A stretch of DNA of 64,000 nt from Synechococcus sp. WH 8016 (GTDB lineage: Bacteria; Cyanobacteriota; Cyanobacteriia; PCC-6307; Cyanobiaceae): contig NZ_AGIK01000001.1 in assembly GCF_000230675.1 (NCBI RefSeq), positions 372,001 to 436,000 of the forward strand, written 5' to 3'. The notes under the pieces are model-generated. The model worked only from the letters and a program-made list of their open reading frames with translations. It was not told the DNA's origin and did not search any database. Shown one piece after another: positions 53,937-61,129 of the stretch; the first letter of the stretch is position 1; each line of letters opens with the position of its first letter. The translations under genes were made by a program, and so were the position numbers.

Positions 53937-54884
53937 GTGAACCAATTCAAGGCTCAATATCTGCTTCGAAGCAGACCACCGGCTGAAAAGTTGGTGGATG
54001 GCAGTTTCAAGAAGCTCGTCGTCGTCATGGCCTCCATGGTTGCGCTGATCCTCATCTCCATCCTTGTGGTGGTGTTCTGGGGATCGTTGGAGTCGATGGG
54101 GCGCTACGGACTGTCGTTTTTGGTCACGTCCAACTGGAATCCTGTTGATGACGAATATGGTGCTTTCACGGCAATTTATGGAACGCTCGTTACTTCTCTT
54201 TTGGCACTAGTGATTGCTGTTCCTTTGGGTGTAGGCACGGCAATATTTATTACTGAAAATATTATTCCGCTTAAAATCAGAAATATTATTGGCTTAATGG
54301 TTGAGCTCCTGGCGGCCATCCCTTCAGTGGTCTTGGGGTTGTGGGCGATCTTTATCTTAGAGCCATTTATTCACCCATTTCTCATGTTTCTCTATGAGGA
54401 TTTCGGCTGGATTCCCTTCTTTAGTACGGAGCCATTGGGACCAGGTATTGCACCAGCAATTTTGATTCTTGTTGTGATGATTTTACCGATTATTACAGCT
54501 ATTGCTCGCGATTCATTAAATCAAGTGCCGATGAGACTGCGCCAAGCTGCCTATGGCGTTGGTGCGACTCGATGGGGAGCGATTTTGAACGTGATACTCC
54601 CTGCGGCTGTATCAGGAATCGTTGGTGGAGTGATGCTCGCTCTCGGCAGAGCCATGGGAGAAACCATGGCCGTCACAATGATCATTGGAAACTCCAATGT
54701 TTTTAGTTGGTCATTGTTGGCTCCCGGAAATACCATTTCAGCCATGCTTGCGAACCAGTTTGGGGAAGCAGATGTAGGACAGCTCTCCTCCCTTATGTAC
54801 GCAGCTTTCGTCTTGATGGTTATGACTTTAATTGTCAACATTATGGCTCAATGGCTTGTGAAACGTCTGAGTCTTAAGTATTAA
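53937..54884 (+). CDS. pstC: phosphate ABC transporter permease PstC
   Basis: One of two membrane subunits of the high-affinity phosphate importer, 315 residues from GTG 53937. It has about six membrane segments, e.g. VVMASMVALILISILVVVFW, LLALVIAVPLGVGTAIFI, LAAIPSVVLGLWAIFIL and LVVMILPIITAIA, and the coupling motif with the conserved R-x-x-AYGVGATRWGAI. It starts a rightward pstCAB run, divergent from dnaK over 142 bases. I see no obvious Pho box (CTTAACCT-like direct repeats) in that space. Confidence 0.95.
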   Translation: MNQFKAQYLLRSRPPAEKLVDGSFKKLVVVMASMVALILISILVVVFWGSLESMGRYGLSFLVTSNWNPVDDEYGAFTAIYGTLVTSLLALVIAVPLGVGTAIFITENIIPLKIRNIIGLMVELLAAIPSVVLGLWAIFILEPFIHPFLMFLYEDFGWIPFFSTEPLGPGIAPAILILVVMILPIITAIARDSLNQVPMRLRQAAYGVGATRWGAILNVILPAAVSGIVGGVMLALGRAMGETMAVTMIIGNSNVFSWSLLAPGNTISAMLANQFGEADVGQLSSLMYAAFVLMVMTLIVNIMAQWLVKRLSLKY

Positions 54885-54887
54885 AAT

Positions 54888-55790
54888 ATGAAATATTCCT
54901 CCATCGAAAGGTCTGCTGAAGGCATTCCCGATCTGAGCTACAAAAGCTGGAGAAAGCGCAATATCAGTAGCCGACTGTTGTCGTTCTTGGCGGGAGTTTT
55001 TGCTTGTTTGGCTGTCTTACCCCTGATCGCCGTTCTTATTTATATTCTGATCAAGGGAGTGGCAAGTTTAAACATTGATCTTTTTACCCAACTTCCTCCG
55101 CCTCCAGGGGGATCAGGTGGCGGTGTTGGCAATGCAATTCTTGGCAGTATTGTTGTGACAGCTATTGCCACAATGCTCGCCATTCCCATTGGCGTTGGAG
55201 GTGGAATTTACTTGGCTGAGTACTCCACTGGCAAGGGATTTTCTCAATTTATTCGATTTGGCACCAATGTTCTCGCTGGGGTGCCATCAATCATTGCCGG
55301 TGTTTTCATTTATGGAGTGATTGTTTCTACACGAATCCTTTTTGGCCATACCTTCAGCGCAATTGCAGGAGGAGCAGCCCTTTCTGTCCTGATGCTTCCC
55401 ACCGTGGTCAAAACAACGGATGAAGGCTTGAAACTTGTCTCTAACGACCTCAGGCGTGCTGCTTTTGGCGTCGGGGCATCCCACTTCGTGACCGTGAGCC
55501 AAATCACTCTCCCCAAGGCTTTTACCCCCATTGCAACAGGAGTGGTGTTGTCGATTGCTAGAGCGGCTGGTGAAACAGCACCTTTGATTTTTACAGCGCT
55601 GTTTTCACCTTTTTGGCCGAATGGGATCTTCGAACCAATTGCAACTCTATCTGTCTTAATTTATAATTTTTCAGCCCAGCCTTACGATGTTCAAAATCAA
55701 CTCGCTTGGGCTGCTTCCTTTATCCTTGTGGTGTTCATACTTGCACTGAACCTGCTGGCTCGTTGGCTCGGGAGGATAGCCAATCAATGA
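54888..55790 (+). CDS. pstA: phosphate ABC transporter permease PstA
   Basis: Second membrane subunit, 300 residues. Hydrophobic segments include [20 protein letters not shown] and [20 protein letters not shown]; the coupling motif is [20 protein letters not shown]. It starts 3 bases after the pstC stop, so the two are co-translated. PstC and PstA together form the membrane channel. The gene ends 58 bases before pstB. Confidence 0.96.
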   Translation: MKYSSIERSAEGIPDLSYKSWRKRNISSRLLSFLAGVFACLAVLPLIAVLIYILIKGVASLNIDLFTQLPPPPGGSGGGVGNAILGSIVVTAIATMLAIPIGVGGGIYLAEYSTGKGFSQFIRFGTNVLAGVPSIIAGVFIYGVIVSTRILFGHTFSAIAGGAALSVLMLPTVVKTTDEGLKLVSNDLRRAAFGVGASHFVTVSQITLPKAFTPIATGVVLSIARAAGETAPLIFTALFSPFWPNGIFEPIATLSVLIYNFSAQPYDVQNQLAWAASFILVVFILALNLLARWLGRIANQ

Positions 55791-55848
55791 AACGCACGCT
55801 CAACGGCGTTTTAGCAACTCACTTGCAGACTCAACGCTCTTTCCATTC

Positions 55849-56667
55849 ATGACCGCTTCATCTTCTCCAGAGTTACCCAATCCGAATTCTGATGTTTGCA
55901 TATCAATTCAGAATGCAACCATTAGCTATGGTGATTTTGAAGCCTTAAAGAATGTATTTTGTGATATCCCGAGAGGGCAAGTAACGGCCTTTATTGGACC
56001 TTCAGGTTGCGGTAAGTCGACATTATTACGTGCCCTTAATCGTATGAATGACTTGATTGAGGGATGCTCTCTTCATGGAAGAATACTTTTTGATGGAGCG
56101 GATTTGTACGCTCCAGATGTTGACCCTGTGGAAGTCCGGCGGCGAATCGGAATGGTTTTTCAGCAACCTAATCCTTTTCCGAAAAGCATTTATGAAAACA
56201 TAGCCTTTGGAGCACGTATTAACGGATATAACGGCAATATGGATGAATTAGTAGAAAAATCATTACGCCAAGCAGCCATATGGGATGAATGCAAGGACAA
56301 GCTCAAAGAGAGTGGAAATTCACTTTCAGGTGGTCAACAGCAGCGTCTTTGTATTGCACGCACCATCGCGATAGAGCCTGAAGTTATTTTGATGGATGAG
56401 CCCTGTTCTGCACTTGATCCCATCTCAACCTTGAAGATTGAGGAAACCATCCATGAGCTCAAGAAGAGTTTCACGATTGTGATTGTGACTCACAACATGC
56501 AGCAAGCTGTTCGTGTGAGTGATATGACAGCGTTCTTTAATGCTGAGGCTCTTGAAGGGGGCTCAGGGAAAGTAGGCTATCTCGTTGAATTCAATGATAC
56601 AGACAAAATTTTTAATGCTCCAGCGCAGCAGGCCACCCAAGATTATGTTTCTGGACGCTTTGGTTGA
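55849..56667 (+). CDS. pstB: phosphate ABC transporter ATPase PstB
   Basis: ATP-binding subunit, 272 residues. Walker [10 protein letters not shown] at 50-58, Q-loop [20 protein letters not shown], signature [16 protein letters not shown], Walker [14 protein letters not shown] and switch His in [13 protein letters not shown]. It couples ATP use to phosphate uptake. No pstS (phosphate-binding protein) follows in this window; in marine picocyanobacteria several pstS genes lie elsewhere. Confidence 0.97.
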   Translation: MTASSSPELPNPNSDVCISIQNATISYGDFEALKNVFCDIPRGQVTAFIGPSGCGKSTLLRALNRMNDLIEGCSLHGRILFDGADLYAPDVDPVEVRRRIGMVFQQPNPFPKSIYENIAFGARINGYNGNMDELVEKSLRQAAIWDECKDKLKESGNSLSGGQQQRLCIARTIAIEPEVILMDEPCSALDPISTLKIEETIHELKKSFTIVIVTHNMQQAVRVSDMTAFFNAEALEGGSGKVGYLVEFNDTDKIFNAPAQQATQDYVSGRFG

Positions 56668-56691
56668 TGATGCGTCTAATGATGATTTGGT

Positions 56692-56715
56692 GGCCCTTCG
56701 GAGAAGGGCCTTTGA
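56692..56715 (+). terminator. likely terminator after pstB
   Basis: GGCCCTT and AAGGGCC form a 7-bp stem around CGGAG, followed by TTTGATT, ending the pst transcript before the convergent linker-like gene. The T-tract is interrupted, so it is weaker than the apcD terminator. Confidence 0.6.
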
Positions 56716-56726
56716 TTAACGACTAC

Positions 56727-57539
56727 TTACCAGTAAACTCTTTTGCTGGTTGTTGGCACTTCCCAGAATCTTGTGGTCTTTGATATCGATAAATTCGATC
56801 CTTTGAATAGGGAGATATTGCTTCTTTTTAGCAAAATTGGCTGAGTAAGGGCTCTTGTTCCTAATGCGCTATCACTTGATGCCTCTCGGTTATGCATTTC
56901 TAAGGATGATTTAAAGACAATCGTTCTCATACCAGCTTCTGACTTGAAGGCCCTTTTGTGAGGAACAATCGAATCTCCAAAGACTTCTATATATTCTGCG
57001 GAATCGACAAAGCTGTCCACGAGTGACTCATAGCCGAAGTCATGCAGATGTTTTGTTTTTGTAGCAACTTCTTCTCTGCAGATGGGTGATCTCCCTAGGA
57101 GGTGCTTAAAAAGCAGTTCAATAGATCGCCATGGTGAGACTTGATAAAAATAAACTTGTTTGTAGACTTCTGTTTTGGCTAAGGCCTTCACCATCGTTCT
57201 TACAGTGATGCGACCATCCAATAGCTGCGCATCCAGTTCTGGCATCCTTTGTGATTGTGTAAGTCCTAAATTCCCGAATATTTGCTTATAAGTCGCTGCA
57301 ATAGCTATTTCATGTGCTTCAGGATTAGATGGATGGAATTCCTGAAATGTCACTCCAAATGGACAATTTTCGTGGGATCTAGGACCGATGCTGACCTTCA
57401 TGTTTAGGCAATGTTTTTTTCTATACTCTGCGTTCGTCAATGCCGTCCCATTCTTGGTGCCAGAATTGCTTGCAAAGGAAATTTGAGTTTTCCTATTTGA
57501 TGCTTCGTTTACAAGTAGCCCAGAGGAGTGATTTGGCAT
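56727..57539 (-). CDS. phycobilisome linker-like protein, orphan
   Basis: 270 residues. The middle (about 70-210) matches a rod linker domain (PBS_linker_poly): AIAATYKQIFGN, SQRMPELDAQLLDGRITVRT, VKALAKTEVYKQVYFYQV, ELLFKHLLGRSPICREEVAT and DFGYESLVDSFVDSAEYIEV. The N-terminal arm carries C44 (KKHCLNMKV) and C59 (HENCPFGVT), in the area where gamma-type phycoerythrin linkers attach a bilin to a Cys (for example Cys49 in MpeC), so bilin binding is possible. The C-terminal 60 residues are basic with no match. It stands alone, not beside rod genes, in AT-richer DNA than its neighbours. Which antenna protein it joins is unknown. Confidence 0.85.
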   Translation of the reverse strand: MPNHSSGLLVNEASNRKTQISFASNSGTKNGTALTNAEYRKKHCLNMKVSIGPRSHENCPFGVTFQEFHPSNPEAHEIAIAATYKQIFGNLGLTQSQRMPELDAQLLDGRITVRTMVKALAKTEVYKQVYFYQVSPWRSIELLFKHLLGRSPICREEVATKTKHLHDFGYESLVDSFVDSAEYIEVFGDSIVPHKRAFKSEAGMRTIVFKSSLEMHNREASSDSALGTRALTQPILLKRSNISLFKGSNLSISKTTRFWEVPTTSKRVYW

Positions 57540-57934
57540 GAGTGATTTAGGCGAGAAAAAGAGTACTTACCCAGTGCACGTTGAACTAGAATTCAAAACT
57601 AGAATTTGACTTTTGCAAGTCTGTAGATGTGCGTGGGCAAGTGATCTTACGGTGTTTAATTGTTGTACTTGATTTGCTTAGGAAAAATAAATATCTTGTG
57701 AGTTGATGCCTGTATTTCTATGTTTTTTGCATTTGCGTGTCTTGCGTAAAGTTGTGAGTACTTTTTATACATTTTTCAATAAATATTTTCTCGTTCTTGA
57801 AATGATGGATTGCCGACTGTATGTTGCTGTTATTTTTGCCTGAAAGTAATTCCTAGCCCTTGGATGTGTTGACGACAATGAATGCTTCGATTTTGTTGTT
57901 TTAGTTTTCTCAGTCTTAAGCCGGTTTTGGTGGC

Positions 57935-57996
57935 ACGTCCTTCATGGTCATTCCTTGATAAAACGTCCTTCATGACCATTTCTTGGTGGAACGTCC
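57935..57996. repeat. tandem repeat, 28-bp unit, 2.2 copies
   Basis: ACGTCC occurs at 57935, 57963 and 57991, exactly 28 bases apart. The first two units share ACGTCCTTCATG, then CATT and CTTG, with changes between; TTGGTGG precedes the first and third. The paired TGGTCAT and ATGACCA halves in successive units can pair with each other. No function known. Confidence 0.75.
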
Positions 57997-58020
57997 CCCT
58001 TTGCAGAAGGGAGTTCCCAT

Positions 58021-58044
58021 AAAAAAACCCTTGCGAAGCAAGGG
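58021..58044 (-). terminator. intrinsic terminator of tRNA-Ser
   Basis: On the minus strand CCCTTGC and GCAAGGG form a 7-bp stem around TTC, followed by TTTTTTT. It lies 16 bases beyond the 3' end of the tRNA, so it ends that transcript. Confidence 0.9.
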
Positions 58045-58060
58045 AGTGAGGAGCTTGAAC

Positions 58061-58146
58061 GGAGAGGGAGGGATTCGAACCCTCGATAGAGTTGCCCCTA
58101 TACAGCATTTCCAGTGCTGCGCCTTCGACCACTCGGCCACCTCTCC
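58061..58146 (-). tRNA. tRNA-Ser (anticodon GGA)
   Basis: Read on the minus strand, 86 bases from GGAGAGGTGGCCGAGTGGTC to CCCTCTCC. The acceptor stem GGAGAGG pairs with CCTCTCC, the anticodon loop is CTGGAAA with GGA, a long variable arm (as in serine tRNAs) follows, and the T arm contains GGTTCGAATCC. CCA is not encoded. A hairpin terminator follows. Confidence 0.97.
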
Positions 58147-58192
58147 AGTGGCTGAGATGAGAATGTAGCAGGGCGTTTCCTGAGGGCCTGAT

Positions 58193-58561
58193 ATGAGACC
58201 AAATCACACAGTCACAATTCACTGGCCCCAGGCTGGACGGACGATTACCCATCAGGTTCCTGAGGGGGAGTACATCCTCCAAAGCTTCGAGCAGCAGGGT
58301 GATCCGCTTCCTTTCTCGTGTCGGAATGGCTGCTGTACGTCCTGCGCGGTGAAGGTGCAAAAGGGATCTCTGGATCAAACAGAGGCCATGGGACTCTCAA
58401 AAGAGCTCAGGCAACAGGGATATGGCTTGCTTTGCGTGGCAAGAGCCATGGGTCCCCTTGAAGCGATCACGCAAGATGAGGATGAGGTCTATGAGCTTCA
58501 GTTTGGACGTCATTTCGGACGTGGTCAGGTTCGCCCTGGCCTTCCTTTGGAGGATGAGTGA
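58193..58561 (+). CDS. plant-type [2Fe-2S] ferredoxin
   Basis: Electron carrier of 122 residues. Cluster ligands are C43, C48, C51 (CRNGCCTSC) and C81 (LLCVARA), the plant-type C-x4-C-x2-C-x29-C spacing. It is longer than photosynthetic PetF (about 97 residues), with a C-terminal acidic tail, and lacks the typical PetF start, so it is likely a specialised ferredoxin rather than the main photosynthetic one. It shares TGATG with the next gene. Confidence 0.9.
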   Translation: MRPNHTVTIHWPQAGRTITHQVPEGEYILQSFEQQGDPLPFSCRNGCCTSCAVKVQKGSLDQTEAMGLSKELRQQGYGLLCVARAMGPLEAITQDEDEVYELQFGRHFGRGQVRPGLPLEDE

Positions 58562-59427
58562 TGACTCCCATGCTTGATTGCCGACAGGTTGCCCTCGATG
58601 CAGAACTCGATGATTCCACGCAGCAAACGCTTGCTGAGGTAGCCCGCTCTGCATCCAACCTGGGAGCAGCGGTGCTGATGCAGCATTACGGACGCCTCAG
58701 CAGCATCGAAAGCAAGGGTCGTGTGGGTGATTTGGTCACCAACGCCGATGTGGCTGCTGAAAAAGTGGTTCTCGACTACTTAAGAGAACACACTCCCACC
58801 ATTTCGATCCTTGCGGAAGAATCGGGATCCAGTGGTACGCCGGGATCGTTGTGTTGGTGCGTGGATCCTCTCGATGGAACGACAAACTTTGCCCACGGTT
58901 ATCCATTCTTCGCCACGTCTGTGGGCTTGATCTGGAAGGCGAAGCCCCTGCTGGGTTCCGTGGCCGTTCCATTCCTCAACGAAACCTATTGGTGTTCTCC
59001 CAATCAAGGGAGCTTTGTCAACGATGCTCCGATTCAGGTCAGTGACTGCAGCTCTTTGCAAGACAGTCTTCTTGTCACGGGATTCGCTTACGACAGGCAT
59101 GAGCGAATCGACAACAATTACGCCGAGTTTTGTTGGCTAACCCATCGTTGTCGCGGTGTTCGTCGGGGTGGTGCCGCTGCTGTTGACCTGGCTTTTGTGG
59201 CAACTGGACGCCTGGACGGCTATTGGGAGCGGGGTTTGGCTCCCTGGGATCTTGCGGCAGGTGCCGCATTGGTGGCCTGTGCTGGTGGTTGTGTTGGTGA
59301 TTACAAAGATTCCGCCTTTGATGTGCGGGAAGGCAGGATTCTTGCGACATCACCAGGGCTCCATCTCCCCCTCAAGCAAGAACTCTCACGGGTGACCGCC
59401 TTGGAACCCAAGCTTTATGGAGCTTGA
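58561..59427 (+). CDS. inositol monophosphatase-family protein
   Basis: Mg-dependent sugar-phosphate phosphatase-like protein, 288 residues. The metal motif WCVDPLDGTTNFAHGYPFF near 100, EESG (ILAEESGSSG) near 80, and GYWERGLAPWDLAAGAALV near 220 are all conserved. Substrates in the family include myo-inositol phosphate, histidinol phosphate and fructose bisphosphate; the downstream hisZ might hint at histidinol phosphate, but that is speculative. ATG 58561 overlaps the ferredoxin stop. Confidence 0.92.
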   Translation: MTPMLDCRQVALDAELDDSTQQTLAEVARSASNLGAAVLMQHYGRLSSIESKGRVGDLVTNADVAAEKVVLDYLREHTPTISILAEESGSSGTPGSLCWCVDPLDGTTNFAHGYPFFATSVGLIWKAKPLLGSVAVPFLNETYWCSPNQGSFVNDAPIQVSDCSSLQDSLLVTGFAYDRHERIDNNYAEFCWLTHRCRGVRRGGAAAVDLAFVATGRLDGYWERGLAPWDLAAGAALVACAGGCVGDYKDSAFDVREGRILATSPGLHLPLKQELSRVTALEPKLYGA

Positions 59428-59474
59428 GGATCGGCAGTCATAGGATCACTGTTCGTGATTTGTTGACTAGCTGG

Positions 59475-60653
59475 ATGGCCCTGCAACCCGCCACGGGCGC
59501 TCGAGATCTGAATCCGAAGCAGGTCCAACAGAATCAGCATTTGAGAGAACAGTTGGCGATGGTCTATCGCCATTGGGGATACGACGAGGTGTCGCCCCCG
59601 CAGGTGGAACGGCTCGACACACTGATGGCGGGGGGTGCGATTGCCAGTCATGACGTTGTTCGACTTGTGGCCGATGACCCCCTGGGTCTTCGACCAGAGA
59701 TGACAGCTTCCATTGCTAGAGCTGCCTGCACAAGACTCAAAGATCGACCGAGACCTCTACGTCTCTGTGCTTGCGGAACTATTTTCGAGAGTCGGACGGC
59801 TGAAGAGGGAGGACTGTGCATCGAGGAAAAACTGCACAGTGGTGTGGAGCTCTTTGGCGTTAAGGATCTGGCAGCAGAACTCGAACTTCTCACCTTGCTT
59901 CTAGAAGCGATGAATGCTCTCTCGCTGCTTGGTGAGCATCAACCCCAACTCTTGATTGGTCACACGTCCTTGATGGAATTGGTGTTGGCTCCTTTTGAAC
60001 CTCCGATACGGGAAGAGATTCGCACTTGCTTAATTCAATATGACCGACTCGGACTCGAAGCCATGGGGCTGGAGGCGTCGGATCTCAAACGGTTGCTGAA
60101 CTTACTGGACTGTCGTGGTACACCCCAGACCATTCTTGATCTTTTGGGAGAAAGTTTCGGGTCACAGCCAGTGCTCAATGACTTGAAACGATTGTTTCTG
60201 CATCTCAGTCCACTCGCCGAACAACAATCGTTGACCCTTCAATTGGACCCAACCTTTCATCCGCATCACGAGCTGTATGACGGTTTGGTGTTTCAGTTGG
60301 TTTGCCAGGGTGTGTCAGCTCCCGTTGTGATTGCCCGCGGCGGGCGCTATGACGGCCTCGTGCAACGTTGTGGCGAAGGCGAGCTGAATGCTGGAGGAGT
60401 GGGCTTCAGTTTTTGCCTTGACGATATTCGTGATCTTCCTGGCTCTAGCCCCGAACATGTCAAGAGGCAATCCAGCATTTTAGTTTGCTGGAGCGATGAT
60501 TCAACACTTGAAAAGGCTCTGTTGAAACAGACGAGCTGGCATGCCCAAGGACAAGTCGCCCAATGTGATCTCAGACCTTGTCGAAATCGTGAAGAAGCCG
60601 ATCAGCGTCTGCAACCCTCGGGGTGCAACACCATCGACTGGTTGTCTGATTAG
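59475..60653 (+). CDS. hisZ: ATP phosphoribosyltransferase regulatory subunit
   Basis: Class II-synthetase-like protein that activates the short HisG at the first step of histidine synthesis. 392 residues from ATG 59475 (MALQPATGARDLNPKQVQQN). Motif 2-like RPEMTASIARAACTRLKDRP, RLCACGTIFESR, and motif 3-like YDGLVFQLVCQG and GGRYDGLVQRCGE fit HisZ, and the lack of a C-terminal anticodon-type domain separates it from HisS. It follows the IMPase by 47 bases. A TTG at 59424 is in frame but unlikely. Confidence 0.9.
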   Translation: MALQPATGARDLNPKQVQQNQHLREQLAMVYRHWGYDEVSPPQVERLDTLMAGGAIASHDVVRLVADDPLGLRPEMTASIARAACTRLKDRPRPLRLCACGTIFESRTAEEGGLCIEEKLHSGVELFGVKDLAAELELLTLLLEAMNALSLLGEHQPQLLIGHTSLMELVLAPFEPPIREEIRTCLIQYDRLGLEAMGLEASDLKRLLNLLDCRGTPQTILDLLGESFGSQPVLNDLKRLFLHLSPLAEQQSLTLQLDPTFHPHHELYDGLVFQLVCQGVSAPVVIARGGRYDGLVQRCGEGELNAGGVGFSFCLDDIRDLPGSSPEHVKRQSSILVCWSDDSTLEKALLKQTSWHAQGQVAQCDLRPCRNREEADQRLQPSGCNTIDWLSD

Positions 60654-60680
60654 ATTGCCCAGGCAAGACAACCAACAGCT

Positions 60681-60905
60681 ATGGCACACACGATCGTCAC
60701 CGATATCTGCGAGGGCGTTGCTGACTGTGTTGATGCTTGTCCTGTTGCCTGCATCAATCCAGGAGCTGGGAAAAATAAAAAAGGGACAGATTTTTACTGG
60801 ATTGATTTTGATACGTGTATTGATTGCGGCATTTGCCTGCAGGTTTGCCCTGTAGCCAATGCCATCCTTCCTGAGGAGCGAGCGGATCTACAAACACCTG
60901 GTTGA
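60681..60905 (+). CDS. small 4Fe-4S / 7Fe-type ferredoxin
   Basis: 74-residue low-potential carrier. Cluster cysteines are C10, C16, C20, C24 and C46-x2-C49-x2-C52-x3-C56-P. The second set is the canonical [4Fe-4S] pattern. The first set's C-x5-C-x3-C-P spacing is compatible with a 3Fe or second 4Fe cluster, so two clusters are likely. DFYWIDFDTCIDCGICLQVCP is typical of bacterial-type ferredoxins in cyanobacteria. It lies 27 bases after hisZ and 224 bases before htpG. Confidence 0.9.
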   Translation: MAHTIVTDICEGVADCVDACPVACINPGAGKNKKGTDFYWIDFDTCIDCGICLQVCPVANAILPEERADLQTPG

Positions 60906-60985
60906 TTTCATCCTCTCATTGGATCAAATCTGAGGCGTACATGCTCCATTCCTGATTGTCTTGTTGAGCGTGGGAGTGTTTTTGT

Positions 60986-61021
60986 AAAAAGCCTTTTTGG
61001 AAGAATGTTGATGGCTTTTTT
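60986..61021 (+). terminator. possible weak terminator
   Basis: AAAAAGCC and GGCTTTTTT are arms of about 8 bp around a 19-base loop, and the T-run is at the 3' end. The stem is short and AT-rich and the loop is long, so this is a tentative call. Confidence 0.35.
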
Positions 61022-61129
61022 ATCCCATTGAGGATCATCCTGGATTATGAGGTTCGGAGAACCCCCCTCTACTAGCTGTTGTGCCTCGACAGGGTGCATC
61101 TCTAAACTTCAGTTTTACAAGCTGTTGGT

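Larger units (their letters stand above)
57540..58060. other. AT-rich 520-bp intergenic region
   Basis: It separates the linker-like gene from tRNA-Ser. It is markedly AT-rich at 57590-57840, with runs such as TTTTTATACATTTTTCAATAA, and must hold the promoter of the linker-like gene at its left end. A 28-bp tandem repeat and the tRNA terminator lie at its right end. No protein gene is visible; an open minus-strand frame across it also runs through the tRNA and the ferredoxin gene and is rejected. Confidence 0.7.

Noticed and set aside
57830-58378. 182-codon open frame on the minus strand
   Set aside because: It crosses the tRNA, its terminator and the ferredoxin gene, and its sequence has no protein-like pattern.
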